Below, one piece after another: positions 1 to 11,289 of a stretch of 64,000 nucleotides of DNA. Position 1 is the stretch's first letter. Each line of letters starts with the position of its first letter. This DNA is from Symsagittifera roscoffensis. Lineage: Eukaryota > Xenacoelomorpha > Acoela > Convolutidae. The stretch is taken from positions 59,662,312 through 59,726,311 of the forward strand of contig NC_087066.1 of assembly GCF_963678635.1 (NCBI RefSeq). The letters run 5' to 3'. A program made the position numbers and the translations under genes. The notes under the pieces were generated by a model, which ran no database searches, had not been told where the DNA came from, and worked only from the letters and a program-made list of their open reading frames with translations.

Positions 1-637
1 GCATAATTTTCTGCCTTAATATTTTTGTTTCTCAAGAGAGGAATGTTTTATCGTACAAAAACGTCGAGTATACGTTAAGAATAGATATTGAAAAACTAGG
101 TTGAACATCTATGTTCAGTTTATTCCAGAGGATGAAACACTTTAGTTACTATAAAAAATAGTCTTGGCTTTAGTATAAAAACATTGTAAAGTTAATGTAA
201 AGTACGAATTCAGATTAGCTACACATCTAATAGAATAAAAAGAGACGAAACTTAGATCACAAAAGTTATCACCTGAAAAACATGCATTCCAAAAAATTGT
301 TAGCAACGTAAAACTTTTAGTTGATAAAACTGATTAGTTTGCATCCAAACTCAATGGATTTTTGTTACAAAAAATTTAATTGAGCTTATGTTCCATATTA
401 CTTCCATGCTTATACTCAATTTTGTACAACTATAATAATGATCATAATGATGATAATAATGATAATCATTACAAAACTTATCACACAAGAAAAAATCATA
501 ATAAAACAGAATCGGGAATAACAAAAACAGTTATTTGCCAGTTGAGAGCGTTATCAAATGTACAAGTCTAAATCATATTGTGATTATAATTATTGTGAAA
601 GAAACTTAAATTAAATAGTCCAAACTTACGCCTTCAA
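1..637. repeat. Long direct repeat, copy 1 (partner at 4829-5466)
   Basis: This stretch recurs almost unchanged at 4829-5466 in the same orientation. Only scattered substitutions separate the copies, and both end at the same point (the shared sequence runs through CTTACGCCTTCAA). The left edge is the window edge, so the repeat may be longer. It is AT-rich and includes an ATAATGATG-like simple-repeat patch near 433-470. No convincing protein is encoded. The interval between the copies holds PLE and LINE remnants, so this could be a terminal repeat, a dispersed element or a segmental duplication. Confidence 0.8.
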
Positions 638-659
638 GGCCTACAAATTTTTAACGCCA

Positions 660-979
660 TTGCCTGTGTCAATTAATTGCCATTCGAATGCCTTAGGTTA
701 TCCACAGCATTCTACGACATTCTGTCCTACTGGCGCTTTATTCTTTTGATGCTCTGTTATCCGTGTGGTTAGATATCAGCGCGTTTGCCCGACATAGGTG
801 GAACTACATCCGCTACATTTGATTTCATAAAACACATGAGACCGCAAGTTGCAATCAAAAGTTGACTTAAGCAACGGCAGGCAAGTTTTCATTTTGCGCG
901 TTGTGAAAGTGACCATTACCGGACTTGATTTTTGAAGTTTTTCTTTCAATTTCAAACTTAAGTTTTCTCGGTATTGCAA
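660..979 (-). pseudogene. GIY-YIG endonuclease portion of Penelope-like element 1
   Basis: The minus-strand ORF ending at 776 closes with a YEIKCSGC segment followed by STYVGQTR. These are the two Tyr-containing motifs of PLE-type GIY-YIG nucleases, with the usual CxxC-type linker between them. After a frameshift the next frame continues with TTRITEHQ and APVGQNVVECC, which fits the downstream part of the same domain. In intact PLEs this nuclease nicks the target DNA for insertion. Here it is split by a frameshift and stop codons, so it is a remnant. Confidence 0.75.
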
Positions 980-1512
980 AAAAACATCAGTTTAACAAAT
1001 TTTTCGCAATTGCATTCAGTTTTTGTTTTCTGTGAAGTTTTTGATGTTTCGTTTGTGATTTTTTTGCAATAAACTACTTACAATTTTTTGATGTCCAGGA
1101 TTCTGGGTACTAATTTTTCTTCCAACTTTCCTTATGGTTTTTAACGCTTCGTCGAAATTTTTATAGTTACTGGTACATCGAAATAACTTTTGTATTGATC
1201 CTTCGACAATGTTATTTTTGTGCTGGAGGGCTGCGCTGCTATAAGAGTTCAAAAACGTTTAAGCATCATTTGATTTAGATACCATTTGCATGTGATCTTC
1301 CTTTGTTGTCCTACTACTAAATTCATGTCCAAAACAGCAAGTTACCCTTTCTCGTTGGCTTTTTCTATAAAAAATTATCAGTTCTTATGCAACGAGTTCA
1401 CCCTTTTAAGTAACGTGTTTGGGTCCCCTTTTACTGTACAAATTATGTCGTTTACGTATCTTTCGAACAGTTTTCATTCCTTTTTACAAGTTGAAATGTC
1501 TGGTAAATTACG

Positions 1513-1659
1513 ACAGACTTCCCAGTACCAAACTATGTCACTCATTTTTGGGTATTCGACGTTACTGATGTTTTAACACTTAGCATGAAACCAATTTAGA
1601 CATTTTTCACATTCAACATCTTTACTGTTTCACACAAACTTTTTGCTGCATTTTGGACA
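1513..1659 (-). other. PHD-finger-like module inside PLE reverse transcriptase (copy 1)
   Basis: One minus-strand frame reads CPKC, nine residues, CEKC, then WFHAKC, and after about 16 residues WYWEVC. This is the Cys4-His-Cys3 spacing of a PHD finger, including the aromatic residue before the last Cys pair; the seventh ligand reads Trp instead of Cys. Two in-frame stops are present. The segment sits between the RT motif GLAIGAPL (upstream) and YVND (downstream). The + strand PLE at 13.1-14.3 kb has an equivalent segment at the same place. Confidence 0.6.
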
Positions 1660-2399
1660 TTTTCATATGATATCTTTGTTATTTGTTTCATGCCATCGTT
1701 TTCATCTTTAATTACTCCTTCGAAGCTTTGTATGCAACTGTTAGCCAAAATTAGTGCTAGGGGTGCACCTATGGCTAACCCATCCTCCTGACAATACCAT
1801 TTTCCATTGCTTTTGAAATAAAATTTGTCACGGCTAATTTCAGCAGCATTTTAAGAGTTGAATGCTCAATATCTGGTGCGTAATCAGGTGTATACAATTT
1901 ACGTAAGGCAATCTCAATCGCTTCTGACGCGGGAATTTTTATGTACAAACTCTTAATGTCTCATTTTTGTCAAGTATTAGTTTTTCGAGTTTTCTCGAGC
2001 GTCTATCGAAGATGTTTCAAGGTTTGCGCCAGGTACTTTTTCAAAAAGGGGACCAAACTTTTGTGCAGCACACGATAAATTTTACCAGGAATTGATAGAA
2101 CCGGATGGAGTGGAATTTCATTCTTATGTACTTTAGCCAAATCGTGTAACCTAGCTGGCTGAGCTCAAGCAGTTCTGATTTTTGAATGAATTTTATCACT
2201 TATAAGTTCATAATTTTTCATTTCGAGTAGTGTTTTTAGTTGTTGATATCTTCTACTGTCCGGATAAAATTTTCAGTGTCATTTTTGATTTCTGTAAACT
2301 GTTGACAGTTATAACTTTTTTTGTAGTTTTTTCTCTAAAAAATTAAAAGTGTTGACTTTTTCTTCAATATTATTTTAGTCCAGGGCAAAATATTTTTTT

Positions 2400-3195
2400 C
2401 ATTTTCCCTAGGATACTTTCAATTGAAGTTGATAAAATTTTCTGTTTTAGCATTCAATTGGAGTAAGTGTCTCAAAAAGTACTTTGATAAAATATTGAAT
2501 TTTTTTCAAGTGCAGTTTCAAGGTTTTTTATCCTTCAAAAGAGTTTTTTTCATCATTCAAAAAAAATGTCTGTCATCTGCATATTGAACTCGTTTGCATG
2601 AGTTAGTCAGTTGCTTGTGAAGATCATTGATATACAGGTTGAAATTGAGAGGTCCTAAAAAAGTGCTTTGGTCGACACCTTGATGAAGTGTGATCCAGTC
2701 GGACTCAGTGTTATTTCTTTTTGTTTTTTTTGGCGTCTGTCATTTATGAAAAAACTTATCAAGTCTATAGCTGGTTCTGAAATTTTTTTTGTCGGAGTTG
2801 CTATTTTAAATGGTTATAGTCAATAGAATCAAATGCCAACGAGAGATGTAGTAGACAGAAAACAACAAAATTCTTAGTATCAATCGAGTTTCTGGAAAAA
2901 CCCGTGAAAAATAAAATAGCATCAGTTGTTGAGTATGATGTTTTAAAACCAAATTGAGTGTTGCTTAAAAACTTTTGAGATAAAATATTTCCATTATTTT
3001 ATTTTGATTATTTTTTAGTTTTTCAAACACATTTGATAATACTCCAGTAATTGAGATAGGCCTGTATTTTTTTAAGAAATTTTTAGAAGAGAAATGCTGT
3101 TTGATGATGTTTGGAGTTTTTGTGTCGTAAATTAGATTCTTTTTTTTTATGTTTGGTTTTTTAAAATTGAATGACTGGGAAATCAGAAATAGCAA
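2400..3195 (-). pseudogene. CR1/jockey-like LINE reverse transcriptase fragment (copy 1)
   Basis: The minus-strand ORF starting at 3195 contains YRPISITGVLSNVFEKL, the conserved RT motif of CR1/jockey-type LINEs. Further frames give DSID-like and QGVDQSTFLGPL motifs, then YINDL and the catalytic YADD at 2572-2583. Frameshifts and stops break the reading frame repeatedly. A closely related fragment lies at 5560-6930. The element abuts the PLE remnant at about 2.37-2.40 kb, so the two are juxtaposed or nested. Confidence 0.75.
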
Positions 3196-3289
3196 GCACT
3201 GATAATTTAGTTACGACTGAGAAAAGTAGCCTCTGTGTAAAATAGGTATTGCGCCTAAAGGGATGCATTCGAAAGAGGGTCTTATACAT

Positions 3290-3565
3290 AAGAAAGGGAC
3301 GCCGTGATTATCCCTGAAGTGGATTTTGTCTCAAAAATCTTGAATCTGCATTCTTTTAGATCCCACACCAGTGATGTTAAATTTAGCACTTCAAAAACTG
3401 CTCCTCATAGATAATGTTCGGTAATTGTCTTATAAGGTTCATCAAGGTGCATATTAACATCATGGTAATCTAAAATTGGTGTTTTTTTGCAAATAAAGAC
3501 TATATCTGGGCTAAAATTGGTAGTAATTACTTCATTACATTCCGTAAAGGTTCTATTGAATTCAT
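3290..3565 (-). pseudogene. SGNH-hydrolase-like LINE ORF1 fragment (copy 1)
   Basis: A minus-strand reading frame resembles the better preserved fragment at 9776-10150. Both share an EVIT..FSPD/INPD segment, ICK.TPILD or CKIPPILD followed by HD.N, and a FEVLNL.SL...KE.RFK stretch. In SGNH hydrolases a central strand and a late Asp/His block have similar spacing. The fragment lies just upstream (in the minus sense) of the LINE RT at 2400-3195, as expected for an ORF1 domain. It is broken and short, so the domain call rests mainly on the second copy. Confidence 0.4.
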
Positions 3566-3639
3566 CACTTCAACAATTGGAGTGATTTCTTGAAATTAGA
3601 ATGTTTTCATGATTTTTTTGTAAAATCGTTTTTGCAGTT

Positions 3640-4450
3640 TCGACATAAACAGAAAAGCAGAAAAAAAATAAACCAAAAGTTTACAATACGCAAAAACTGT
3701 TGCTGTGGTATGTTTGTATTTGCAGTTTTGCACTTCTGCAGTTTCGCATACGTTTCTGCATTTTTATGTTTGTTTCTACAGTGAGCTGACACTGAAGCTA
3801 TAGCTTCCAACATTTTGGCAATCACAGCAAAATCAATAAAGTAATGTCATGTCAGCGTAACAAAAAACTTTTCTGCCAAACCTTGAAATCAGGAATATGG
3901 GAGAACTAACAAAACTCTCAGAATAATTTTAGAGGGACAGTTTAAGTTTGGTTGCATGATATATGTTTTGTATCAAATTGATAAATTGTTTTTACGAATA
4001 ATGTAAGAACACTTTTTTTTGATTTTTGATCATTCTGTATGTAATAGTTAGATTTTTAAAGCAGAATAGGCACTAAAATTTGCTTTTTTTCAAATTTTAA
4101 CGTGATTGATCTGTATAATTGTGAATTGTTTTCGAAACCCAAATTCGACAAGCCAAACTAAAAACATAGTACAATTGGAAAATGTGTAATTTTTTTTGCT
4201 TTTGTTTGAACTTTTCATTTTTTTTTCTGTCCTTCAGGTTCAAAAGGTTCTTCATTTTTTTATGCTAGCTCTCTTTTGCATAGTCTGAAGCACTTAACCG
4301 ACAAAGAAAAAAGCTATTTTTGTCCGAGATAACTGCGTCTATTATTAAATGCAAACACCGTGAATCTTCAAAAAACCTGCCGAACCTACTGAGCAGGGCT
4401 CCTCAGTTGAGACAGGGAGTAGTGTAGCACGAAATAAGGCAAATTTAGGT
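3640..4450. repeat. Diverged dispersed repeat, copy 1 (partner 11290-12080)
   Basis: The sequence recurs in the same orientation at about 11290-12080 with substitutions and small indels. Shared landmarks are TTTCTGCAG clusters, an AGCTGACA(C/T)TGAAGCTATAG segment, and a late AAACACCGTGAAT segment followed by CTCAGTTGAGACA. No protein-coding signal is visible. It is probably the non-coding part of a transposable element of the same family as its neighbours. Between 4450 and 4828 I see only AT-rich sequence. Confidence 0.7.
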
Positions 4451-4828
4451 AGTCATTCGATTTCTTAATTTAATTTTGTCGAGAAACTACAACGAAGCAA
4501 ATTTTGGTAGTAGTTCGAGATTTATGAAACTTTATCTCCCGGATTTCTCCATAAAATTTAATTCTTAGGTTGTGATTCAGAAAAAAATGTGATATTAGAA
4601 AAAAGAAATTTATCGAAGTTTTGATTTTTACATGAAATAGGAAGTTACGAAATTACAATGTTTGTGAGATAATTTTAGGATTTGTTGTATTTAAAACTCG
4701 AAAATGATGATTTTTTTAGTTACAACAAATCGTTAACAATTGCACTGATTTTTTGAGATAAAAAAATTATCATAAAGTATTTTTGTGAATTTTTTTTGCA
4801 GCTTTAATATGTTTGTTTCTGCAGTTTA

Positions 4829-5466
4829 GCATAATTTTCTGCCTTAATATTTTTGTTTCTCAAGAGAGGAATGTTTTATAGTACAAAAACGTCGAGTATA
4901 CGTTAAGAATAGATATTGAAAAACTAGGTTGAACATCTATATTCAGTTTATTCCAGAGGATGAAACACTTTAGTTACTATAAAAAATAGTCTTGGATTTA
5001 GTATAAAAACATTGTAAAGTTAATGTAAAGTACGAATTCAGATTAGCTACACATCTCATAGAATAAAAAGAGACGAAACTTAGATCACAAAAGTTATCAC
5101 CTGAAAAACATGCATTCCAAAAAATTGTTAGCAACGTAAAACTTTTAGTTGATAAAACTGATTAGTTTGCATCCAAACTCAATGGATTTTTGTAACAAAA
5201 AATTTAATTGAGCTTTTGTTCCATATTACTTCCATGCTTATACTCAACTTTGTACTACTATAATAATGATCATAATGATGATAATAATGATAATCATTAC
5301 AAAACTTATCACACAAGAAAAAATCATAATAAAACAGAATCGGGAAATAACAAAAACAGTTATTTGCCAGTTGAGAGCGCTATCAAATGTACATGTCTAA
5401 ATCATATTGTGATTATAATTATTGTGAAAGAAACTTAAATTAAATAGTCCAAACTTACGCCTTCAA
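4829..5466. repeat. Long direct repeat, copy 2 (partner at 1-637)
   Basis: This is near-identical to the first 637 bases of the window and in the same orientation. The match begins at GCATAATTTTCTGCC and stops at CTTACGCCTTCAA, after which the flanks differ completely. The close similarity contrasts with the heavy decay of the retroelement remnants between the copies. That suggests a recent duplication or a younger element. Confidence 0.8.
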
Positions 5467-5559
5467 TAATAGTATCACTATCTTACGAAATTTTCAACAA
5501 AGAAAATGAAATTTTTTCAGAGTTAGCCACGGTTGGATTTTGTTTAAATATTAGTAAAT

Positions 5560-6930
5560 AAAAACATTTAAAAGTTGATTTTGCTTATCTTTAAGTAAAG
5601 ATTTTCTTGAAATCAACTTTGTCATCATGCAACCTGTTCCACATTGTTACTGATGAAAAAAGTTTCGACATATCGCCAATTAAATCTTTCGCCAAATAAA
5701 ATTTTTATTTCTTGTGTTCATCTTCAGGTGATTGTTTTCATATTGAATTTTTCCATAATCTGGCATTAAGAGGTGTTTTTTTCTCCAGAAATGACAAGTT
5801 TCTTTCCAGTCAAGTAACATTGTTACCGGTATGCAAGGTGTTTTATTTTGAGATCAGATGAGGAACGACTTTTGCACGATCACAAAAAGTTTCAATTGTC
5901 CAGCTGAGTTGTTTTGCTATGGAGATTATCAAATTTGTTGAAAAACCAACAAAAGAATAGCAGGATAGTGTAGATCCTGTTACCAAGGGATTTTTTGAGT
6001 GACTGTAGCGTTTTAATCCCACATACCATTCTACTTAAGATCATTTTCACTTCGCCTTAAAATGTTAAAAAATTTTGTAATTTTGCCACTAGACATTTCA
6101 CATTGATTTTTGTTTCAAAACCAATGTTTGTCCAGGAAAATTTTTTTTTTCAAAAACATTTTCAAATATATTTTCTTCTGAAATTGATAAGTTCTGTTTT
6201 CTGAGGGTTTAGTTGGAGTAAGTTTCTCCGAGAGTACTACGATAAAACATTGTTTTTTTTTCGAAAAAAAATTGCAAGTTCTCTAAGTGCAGTTTCAATG
6301 TTGTTTTTTGTCATTCGAAAGAGTTTTTTTATTCAGAAAAGAATTAGGTCATCTGCATATTGAACTAATTCGCATGAGTTAGTCAGTTGCCTGTTAAGAT
6401 CATTGATGTACAGATTGAAAAAGAGAGTTCTTGATAAAGTGCCTTGAAGGACACTTTGATGAAGTGTGATCCAGTCCAATTCAGTGTTTTTACTATGATT
6501 TCCTGGCGTTGGTCAATTATGAAAAACTATAGCAGATTCTGCAAAATTTGATTGTGTGAGTTTCTGTTTTGAACGGTTAAGGTCAATAGAATCAAATACC
6601 TTCGAGAGATCTAATAAAAAGCAAGCCAAAAGATGATTGGTATCAATCATTTTTCTGCAAAATCCCGCGCAAATAATGGAAGTATCAGTTGTTGATATGA
6701 TGTTTTGAAGCCAAAATGAGAGCTGCCTAAAGGGTTTTGAGATAAAAGACTTTCCATTTTGTTTATTTAGTAATTTTTCAAACACTTTCGATGATGCTCC
6801 AGTAATTAAAGTAGGCCTGGAGTTTTCAGGAACTTCAGTATCAATTTTTTGTATATTGGTTTGACAATTGTTTTTTTTTCAGCTTCTGTGGAAAAACATT
6901 TTTTTCAGGTATTCATTAAAAAGAAAAATA
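5560..6930 (-). pseudogene. CR1/jockey-like LINE reverse transcriptase fragment (copy 2)
   Basis: This is a second degraded copy of the LINE at 2400-3195. The minus strand shows a VFEKL motif near 6780, FLLDLSKVFDSID (RT motif with the first catalytic Asp), a VLQGTL-like segment and YADD at 6348-6359. Downstream frames read into a typical LINE C-terminus containing MWNRLHDD near 5640. Multiple stops and frameshifts are present. Several non-coding and coding stretches match copy 1, so the two derive from one family. Confidence 0.7.
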
Positions 6931-7204
6931 AGATGCGAGAAGATTTTATTGCACTCGTCTTTAAAACGCCATGTTGGATTATCAGATGAGCCTCAAGGCT
7001 TTTTTGGCTTAAATTTGTGAGTTTCTTTATCACACTCTACGGTAGTTAAAACCTGAACGGGAAGCGAGTTTTGTGATTAAATTTGTTTTGATGTGGTTCC
7101 TCAATAGGACAGCTCTTGGTGTCGGTTTCATAGAAACAAACTAGCGTTTCAAATTTATAGTTAAGGAGATTTGCCATTTTAAATCTATTTGTTATGATCT
7201 CTCC

Positions 7205-7850
7205 TTAAGCGATGCGTTCGAAAGTTACTAGGATTAGAATGGTTGTTCAAATACGAGTGTTGATAATGCTGAAAGGGCGTTTTATAGACAGATTGGGACG
7301 GGGATGAAGGATATCTTGTAAGTTTACTTTTGGTTTATCGTTACGTATAAAGATTTTCTTCTGTGGAGAACTTATTGTAATTTTTTCAACCACAATTCGA
7401 CTAAATTTTGCCAACCTTGCAACACAACGTTGCTTTTGTGTTAATCTAAAATAAATTTTCCAGGCCAAATTTAAAGAAGATTTGCCGTAACTAGTTTAGT
7501 TTAACGATAAAAGCCCTTAGTATAACTGAAAGTTTGATGGTGATTTTGATTTTGATCCCCAAAAGTGAGAGATAATATTATGGTTGTGTTTATTGTAGAT
7601 ATTGTGCCTAAAGCGATGCATTCGAAAATTACTAGGATTACAATGGTTGTTCAAATACGAGTGTTAATAATGCCGAAAGGGCGCTTTATAGACAGGTTGG
7701 GACGGGGATGAAGGATATCTTGTAAGTTTATTTTTGGTTTATCGTTACGTATAAAGATTTTCTTCTGTGGAGAACTTACTGTAATTTTTTCAACCACATT
7801 TCGACTAAATTTGTGGAACATTGCTATTGGGTTACTTTGTTGATAAAAAC
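7205..7850. repeat. Tandem ~405 bp repeat block 1
   Basis: A unit of roughly 405 bp recurs here about one and a half times, again at 9028-9690 and partly at 10762-11030. Landmarks in each copy are GATGCATTCGAAA, CAAATACGAGTGTT, GACAGGTTGGGACGGGGATGA and TAACTAGTTTAGTTTAACG. On the minus strand each copy can encode the same short peptide (SSPQKKIFIRNDKPK and LHPRPNLSIKRPF). This suggests the unit was once part of a LINE ORF. Confidence 0.7.
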
Positions 7851-7988
7851 TTTTCCGTTTAGTTTTTTTTAGATTTGATTTGAACAACTGTTCTGATCAC
7901 TTTTTTATCATATATTTTGCGCTTGAACGGAGATTTTTCCGCATATTTTAAGTTTGTTATTAAAAATTTTGCCAAATGATCTCTATCC

Positions 7989-8540
7989 TTATCTGTTTAT
8001 TTTTATTAGTGAAAAGAGGATTGATTGTTTTGTTGGATCCTTTGAATTAAGTTTTGAACTAACTGTTTTATCAGTGGCTTCGCGATTATATGGTATAAAA
8101 ATTGTATCAACTGAATATTTAGCGTCGATGTTGAGATAATTTGGGTTATAATTGTCCAAAAATTTCATATTAGTATTCAAAGATTTTGTATAGTCAATCG
8201 ACTGAGCACGTTCTTCAATGAATTCAGTTTTTCTAATTTCGCATGGATTGTAAGTTATATTTAAAATGGTGTCTATTTCATTTTTGTTGAATGCAGTTTT
8301 AAATTCGAATCACGAACTATTATACTTTTTGTATAAAACATTTACGTCATGGCGTATTTTTGGTTTTTTTTGGTGGTTTCCGTTTGTTTTCTTGGTGGTT
8401 TCGACAGACCTGTCACATCTAAATGAAACAAATTTCACACTAATTAGAGCCCATAATTTTTGATCGCTTGAGTCGTATAGCCATGTTTCCGAAAAACCGG
8501 AAATCGTTTTATCATCAACCGTTTTTACAAGTGATTTCAA
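7989..8540 (-). pseudogene. LINE AP-endonuclease-like fragment
   Basis: The minus-strand ORF beginning at 8540 contains TISGFSETWLYDSSDQ. This matches the SETW motif near the N-terminus of LINE apurinic-type endonucleases, which nick the target DNA. The frame then degenerates. A second ORF (8180-7989) with NYNPNYLNIDAKYSVDTIF could be the later part of the same domain. The fragment lies between two blocks of the ~405 bp repeat and probably belongs to the same LINE family. No intact catalytic set can be read. Confidence 0.45.
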
Positions 8541-9027
8541 ATCTGAACATTTCCTCGCAATGCTTCTGCAATTTAGACAAAAAGTTTAATAATTTCTTTG
8601 TAGTTTTCTATTTTTTTTGAGTTGAGATTAAAATTCTTCCAGGATTTAGATGGACGTAACCTGATTGAAGAAGTTTTAATCAGTAGAGTATGAAGTTTTG
8701 TTATGGAAGTCATATGAAAATCAACAGTAATTTTAAAAGTAATATTAGTGGTTAGCGCTAAAAAAGTAGAAGAGAAAACGTATATAAAATCTTAAAATGT
8801 GAACGTAGTGCGCCGGAGAGGCACTAAAATAGTTTAAAAAGTGCGCTGGTGAAGAACTGAAAAAATCTTTTGGAAAACATCGCAACCCATGGAAAACTAT
8901 TTGCTTTGTTTGTTCTATTTAAAAAATTGATAGTCACTAGCTCTTTGTTATCACAAAAAGCAAGCACTGATAAACTAGTTGAAACTAAGAAAAGTTGCAT
9001 TTGCGTTAAGCTAAAATAAAATTTCCA

Positions 9028-9690
9028 GGCCAAATTTAAAGAAGATTTGCCGTAACTAGTTTAGTTTAACGATAAAAGCCCTTAGTATAATTGAAAGTTT
9101 GATGGTGATTTTGATTTTGATCCCCAAAAATGAGAGATAATATTCTGGTTGTGTTTATTGTAGGTATTGCGCCTAAAGCGATGCATTCGAAAGTTACTAG
9201 GATTACAATTGTTGTTGAAATACGAGTGTTGATAATGCCGAAAGGGCGCTTTATAGACAGGTTGGGACGGGGATGAAGGATATCTTGTAAGTTTACTTTT
9301 GGTTTATCGTTACGTATAAAGATTTTCTTCTGTGGAGAACTTATTGTAATTTTTTAACCACAATTTGACTAAATTTTGCCAACCTTGCAACACAACGTTG
9401 CTTTTGTGTTAATCTAAAATAAATTTTCCAGGCCAAATTTAAAAAAGATTTGCCGTAACTAGTTTAGTTTAACGATAAAAGACCTTAGTATAACTGAAAG
9501 TTTGATGGTGATTTTGATATTGATCCCCAAAATTGAGAGATAATATTCTGGTTGTGTTTATTGTAGGTATTGCGCCTAAAGAGATGCATTCGAAATTTAC
9601 TAGGATTAGAATGGTTGTTCAAATACGAGTGTTGATAATGCCGAAAGGGCGCTTTATAGACAGGTTGGGACGGGGATGAATGATCATTAG
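9028..9690. repeat. Tandem ~405 bp repeat block 2
   Basis: This block holds one complete and one partial copy of the ~405 bp unit also found at 7205-7850. The segment just before it (8820-9027) is itself repeated before 10762 (about 10590-10761). The larger arrangement of flank plus unit is therefore duplicated, not only the unit. Confidence 0.7.
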
Positions 9691-9775
9691 AGTTTTGACT
9701 CTTGGAAGACTACAAGAGTATTTACAAACGAAAGTAGGCAGACAAATACATAAGAAAGGGACGCCGTGATTATAT

Positions 9776-10450
9776 TTAAAGCGATTTTTTCCCAAAAACC
9801 TTGAACCTATATTCTTTTACATCCTTCATCAAAGATTTTAAATTGAGCACCTCAAAACCTGCTCCCGAGCCAATATGTTCGCTAACCGCTCTATTAAATT
9901 CATCAACATTCACATTAGCATCATGGTTATCTAATATTGGTGGTATTTTGCAAGTAACCATCATATCTGGGTTAATTTTGTTAGTAATCACTTCCTAAAA
10001 TTCCATAAATTTATTAATAAACTCATAAGGGGTGGAAATGTTTTTTAGAACGGAGTTGATCCCATTCCGGAAAATAACGCTTTTAATTTTTATTCAGGAT
10101 ACCGATTTAGAAGTTTAACTTTCTCTTCAAGGGTGCTAATCCTGTATAAATGTACTAAAGTGTCATTAGGGACGGGTTCAAACTTTGTCCGAGATGTAAT
10201 ACTTGGTTCTATAAAAAGTTTTGTACATTCCTCTGGTACCGGGAAAGGGGTAGATCTCTCACGGTTCTCGAATCCATTGCTTTGAAGGTTGTTGCTTCGG
10301 GGCTGTTTTTGTCAGTGCTTGATCCAGCTCCTTTGCTTATTAGTGCGATAATTTTTTGGTAGTCTTCTTTCTGATTGTCCGAATAAATTGTCCGAATAAA
10401 TCCGAATAAATTTTGGTAAATTGCTGATTTGTTTAATTTATCAAGCTCAT
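9776..10450 (-). pseudogene. LINE ORF1 remnant with SGNH-hydrolase-like domain (copy 2)
   Basis: The minus strand from about 10450 reads through an ORF1-like region (IRTIYSDNQKEDYQK), then SVIFRNGINSVLKN, MVTCKIPPILDNHD, DEFNRAVSEH, and finally EVLNLKSLMKDVKEYRFKVFG. The GxN motif, a hydrophobic strand ending in IPP, and a late block are spaced as in SGNH/GDSL hydrolases. Some CR1-type LINEs are known to carry an esterase-like ORF1 domain. A stop and a frameshift are present, and I do not see an intact GDS nucleophile motif. A related fragment is at 3290-3565. Confidence 0.45.
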
Positions 10451-10761
10451 CGAAGATGTATTTGTGACATAATATTTTTAACTTTTGGGTCTGCCTTTAA
10501 ATTGTCCGAGAAGCTACTACAAGGCAAGTTTCGGTAGTAAGTCGGGGTTTAGTAATTGGGGATTGAAATTCACCAAGAAAATATAGAAAAGGTGCTGGAG
10601 AAGACACTGAAAAAGTTGGTGGAAAAAATTATTTGCTTTGTTTCTTCTTCTTAAAAAACCGTAAGTCACTAGCTCTTTGCTATCAAAAAAAGCAAGCACT
10701 GATTAACGAGTTACGACTTAGAAAAGTACTGTTTGTGATAAAATATACTGAATTATCCGGC

Positions 10762-11030
10762 TAAATTTGAAAACAAATTGTCAAAACTAGTTTAGTTTAA
10801 CGATTAAAGCCCTTAGTATAATTGAAAGTTTGATGGTTTTGATCCCCAGAAGTGAGAGATATCATTTTAGTTTTATTCATTGTAGGTATGGCGCCTAAAT
10901 AGTTGCATTCGAAATTTACTAGGATTAGAAATGTTGTTCATATACGAGTGTCGATAATGTTGAAGGGCGCAGATTGGGACGGGGTTTATACACAGGCTGG
11001 GACGGGGATGAAAAATCATTAGATATGTTG
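10762..11030. repeat. Partial copy of the ~405 bp repeat
   Basis: The stretch carries the same landmarks as 7205-7850 and 9028-9690, including AACTAGTTTAGTTTAACG and GGGACGGGGATGA, but is more diverged. A 3' extension (ATCATTAGA, then TGGAAG, then AGGCAGACAA) is shared with 9680-9760. From 11030 to 11290 I see only AT-rich sequence. Confidence 0.6.
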
Positions 11031-11289
11031 CCCTTGGAAGGTTAATAGAGTATTTAAAAACGAAAATAGGCAGACAACTACGTAAGAAAGGTTCGATTTG
11101 CTTCTAAAAAAATCATGATTTTTTGAAATTCGTTCTTTTTATCGAAGTTTCCACTTTAATTTGAAATAAAAATTTAAAGAATTACGAATGTTGAGAGATA
11201 ATTTTGGGGTTTGTTGTTATTAAAACTTGAAAATGACTCGAAGTTTATTTGTAATTTTGTGTCTGCTGTTTCGTATTAAGTAAGAATAA

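Larger units (their letters stand above)
660..2370 (-). pseudogene. Penelope-like element 1 (RT plus GIY-YIG), decayed
   Basis: Read on the minus strand, conceptual translation in shifting frames gives the order expected of a Penelope-like retroelement. RT finger motifs with LHDLAKVHK and PLHPV lie near 2100-2160, a SLYIKIP-like motif near 1930-1960, and the EDGLAIGAPL motif near 1760-1795. A PHD-like Cys/His segment follows at 1513-1659, then YVND near 1445-1460 in place of the catalytic YxDD, and finally a GIY-YIG nuclease at about 660-850. Stops and frameshifts interrupt every part, and the catalytic Asp pair reads Asn-Asp, so the copy is inactive. The domain order is seen directly; the family name comes from known PLE architecture. 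Confidence 0.75.

Noticed and set aside
433-470. CRISPR-like or regulatory array at the ATAATGATG repeats
   Set aside because: It is a short simple-sequence patch in a eukaryotic repeat, without spacers.
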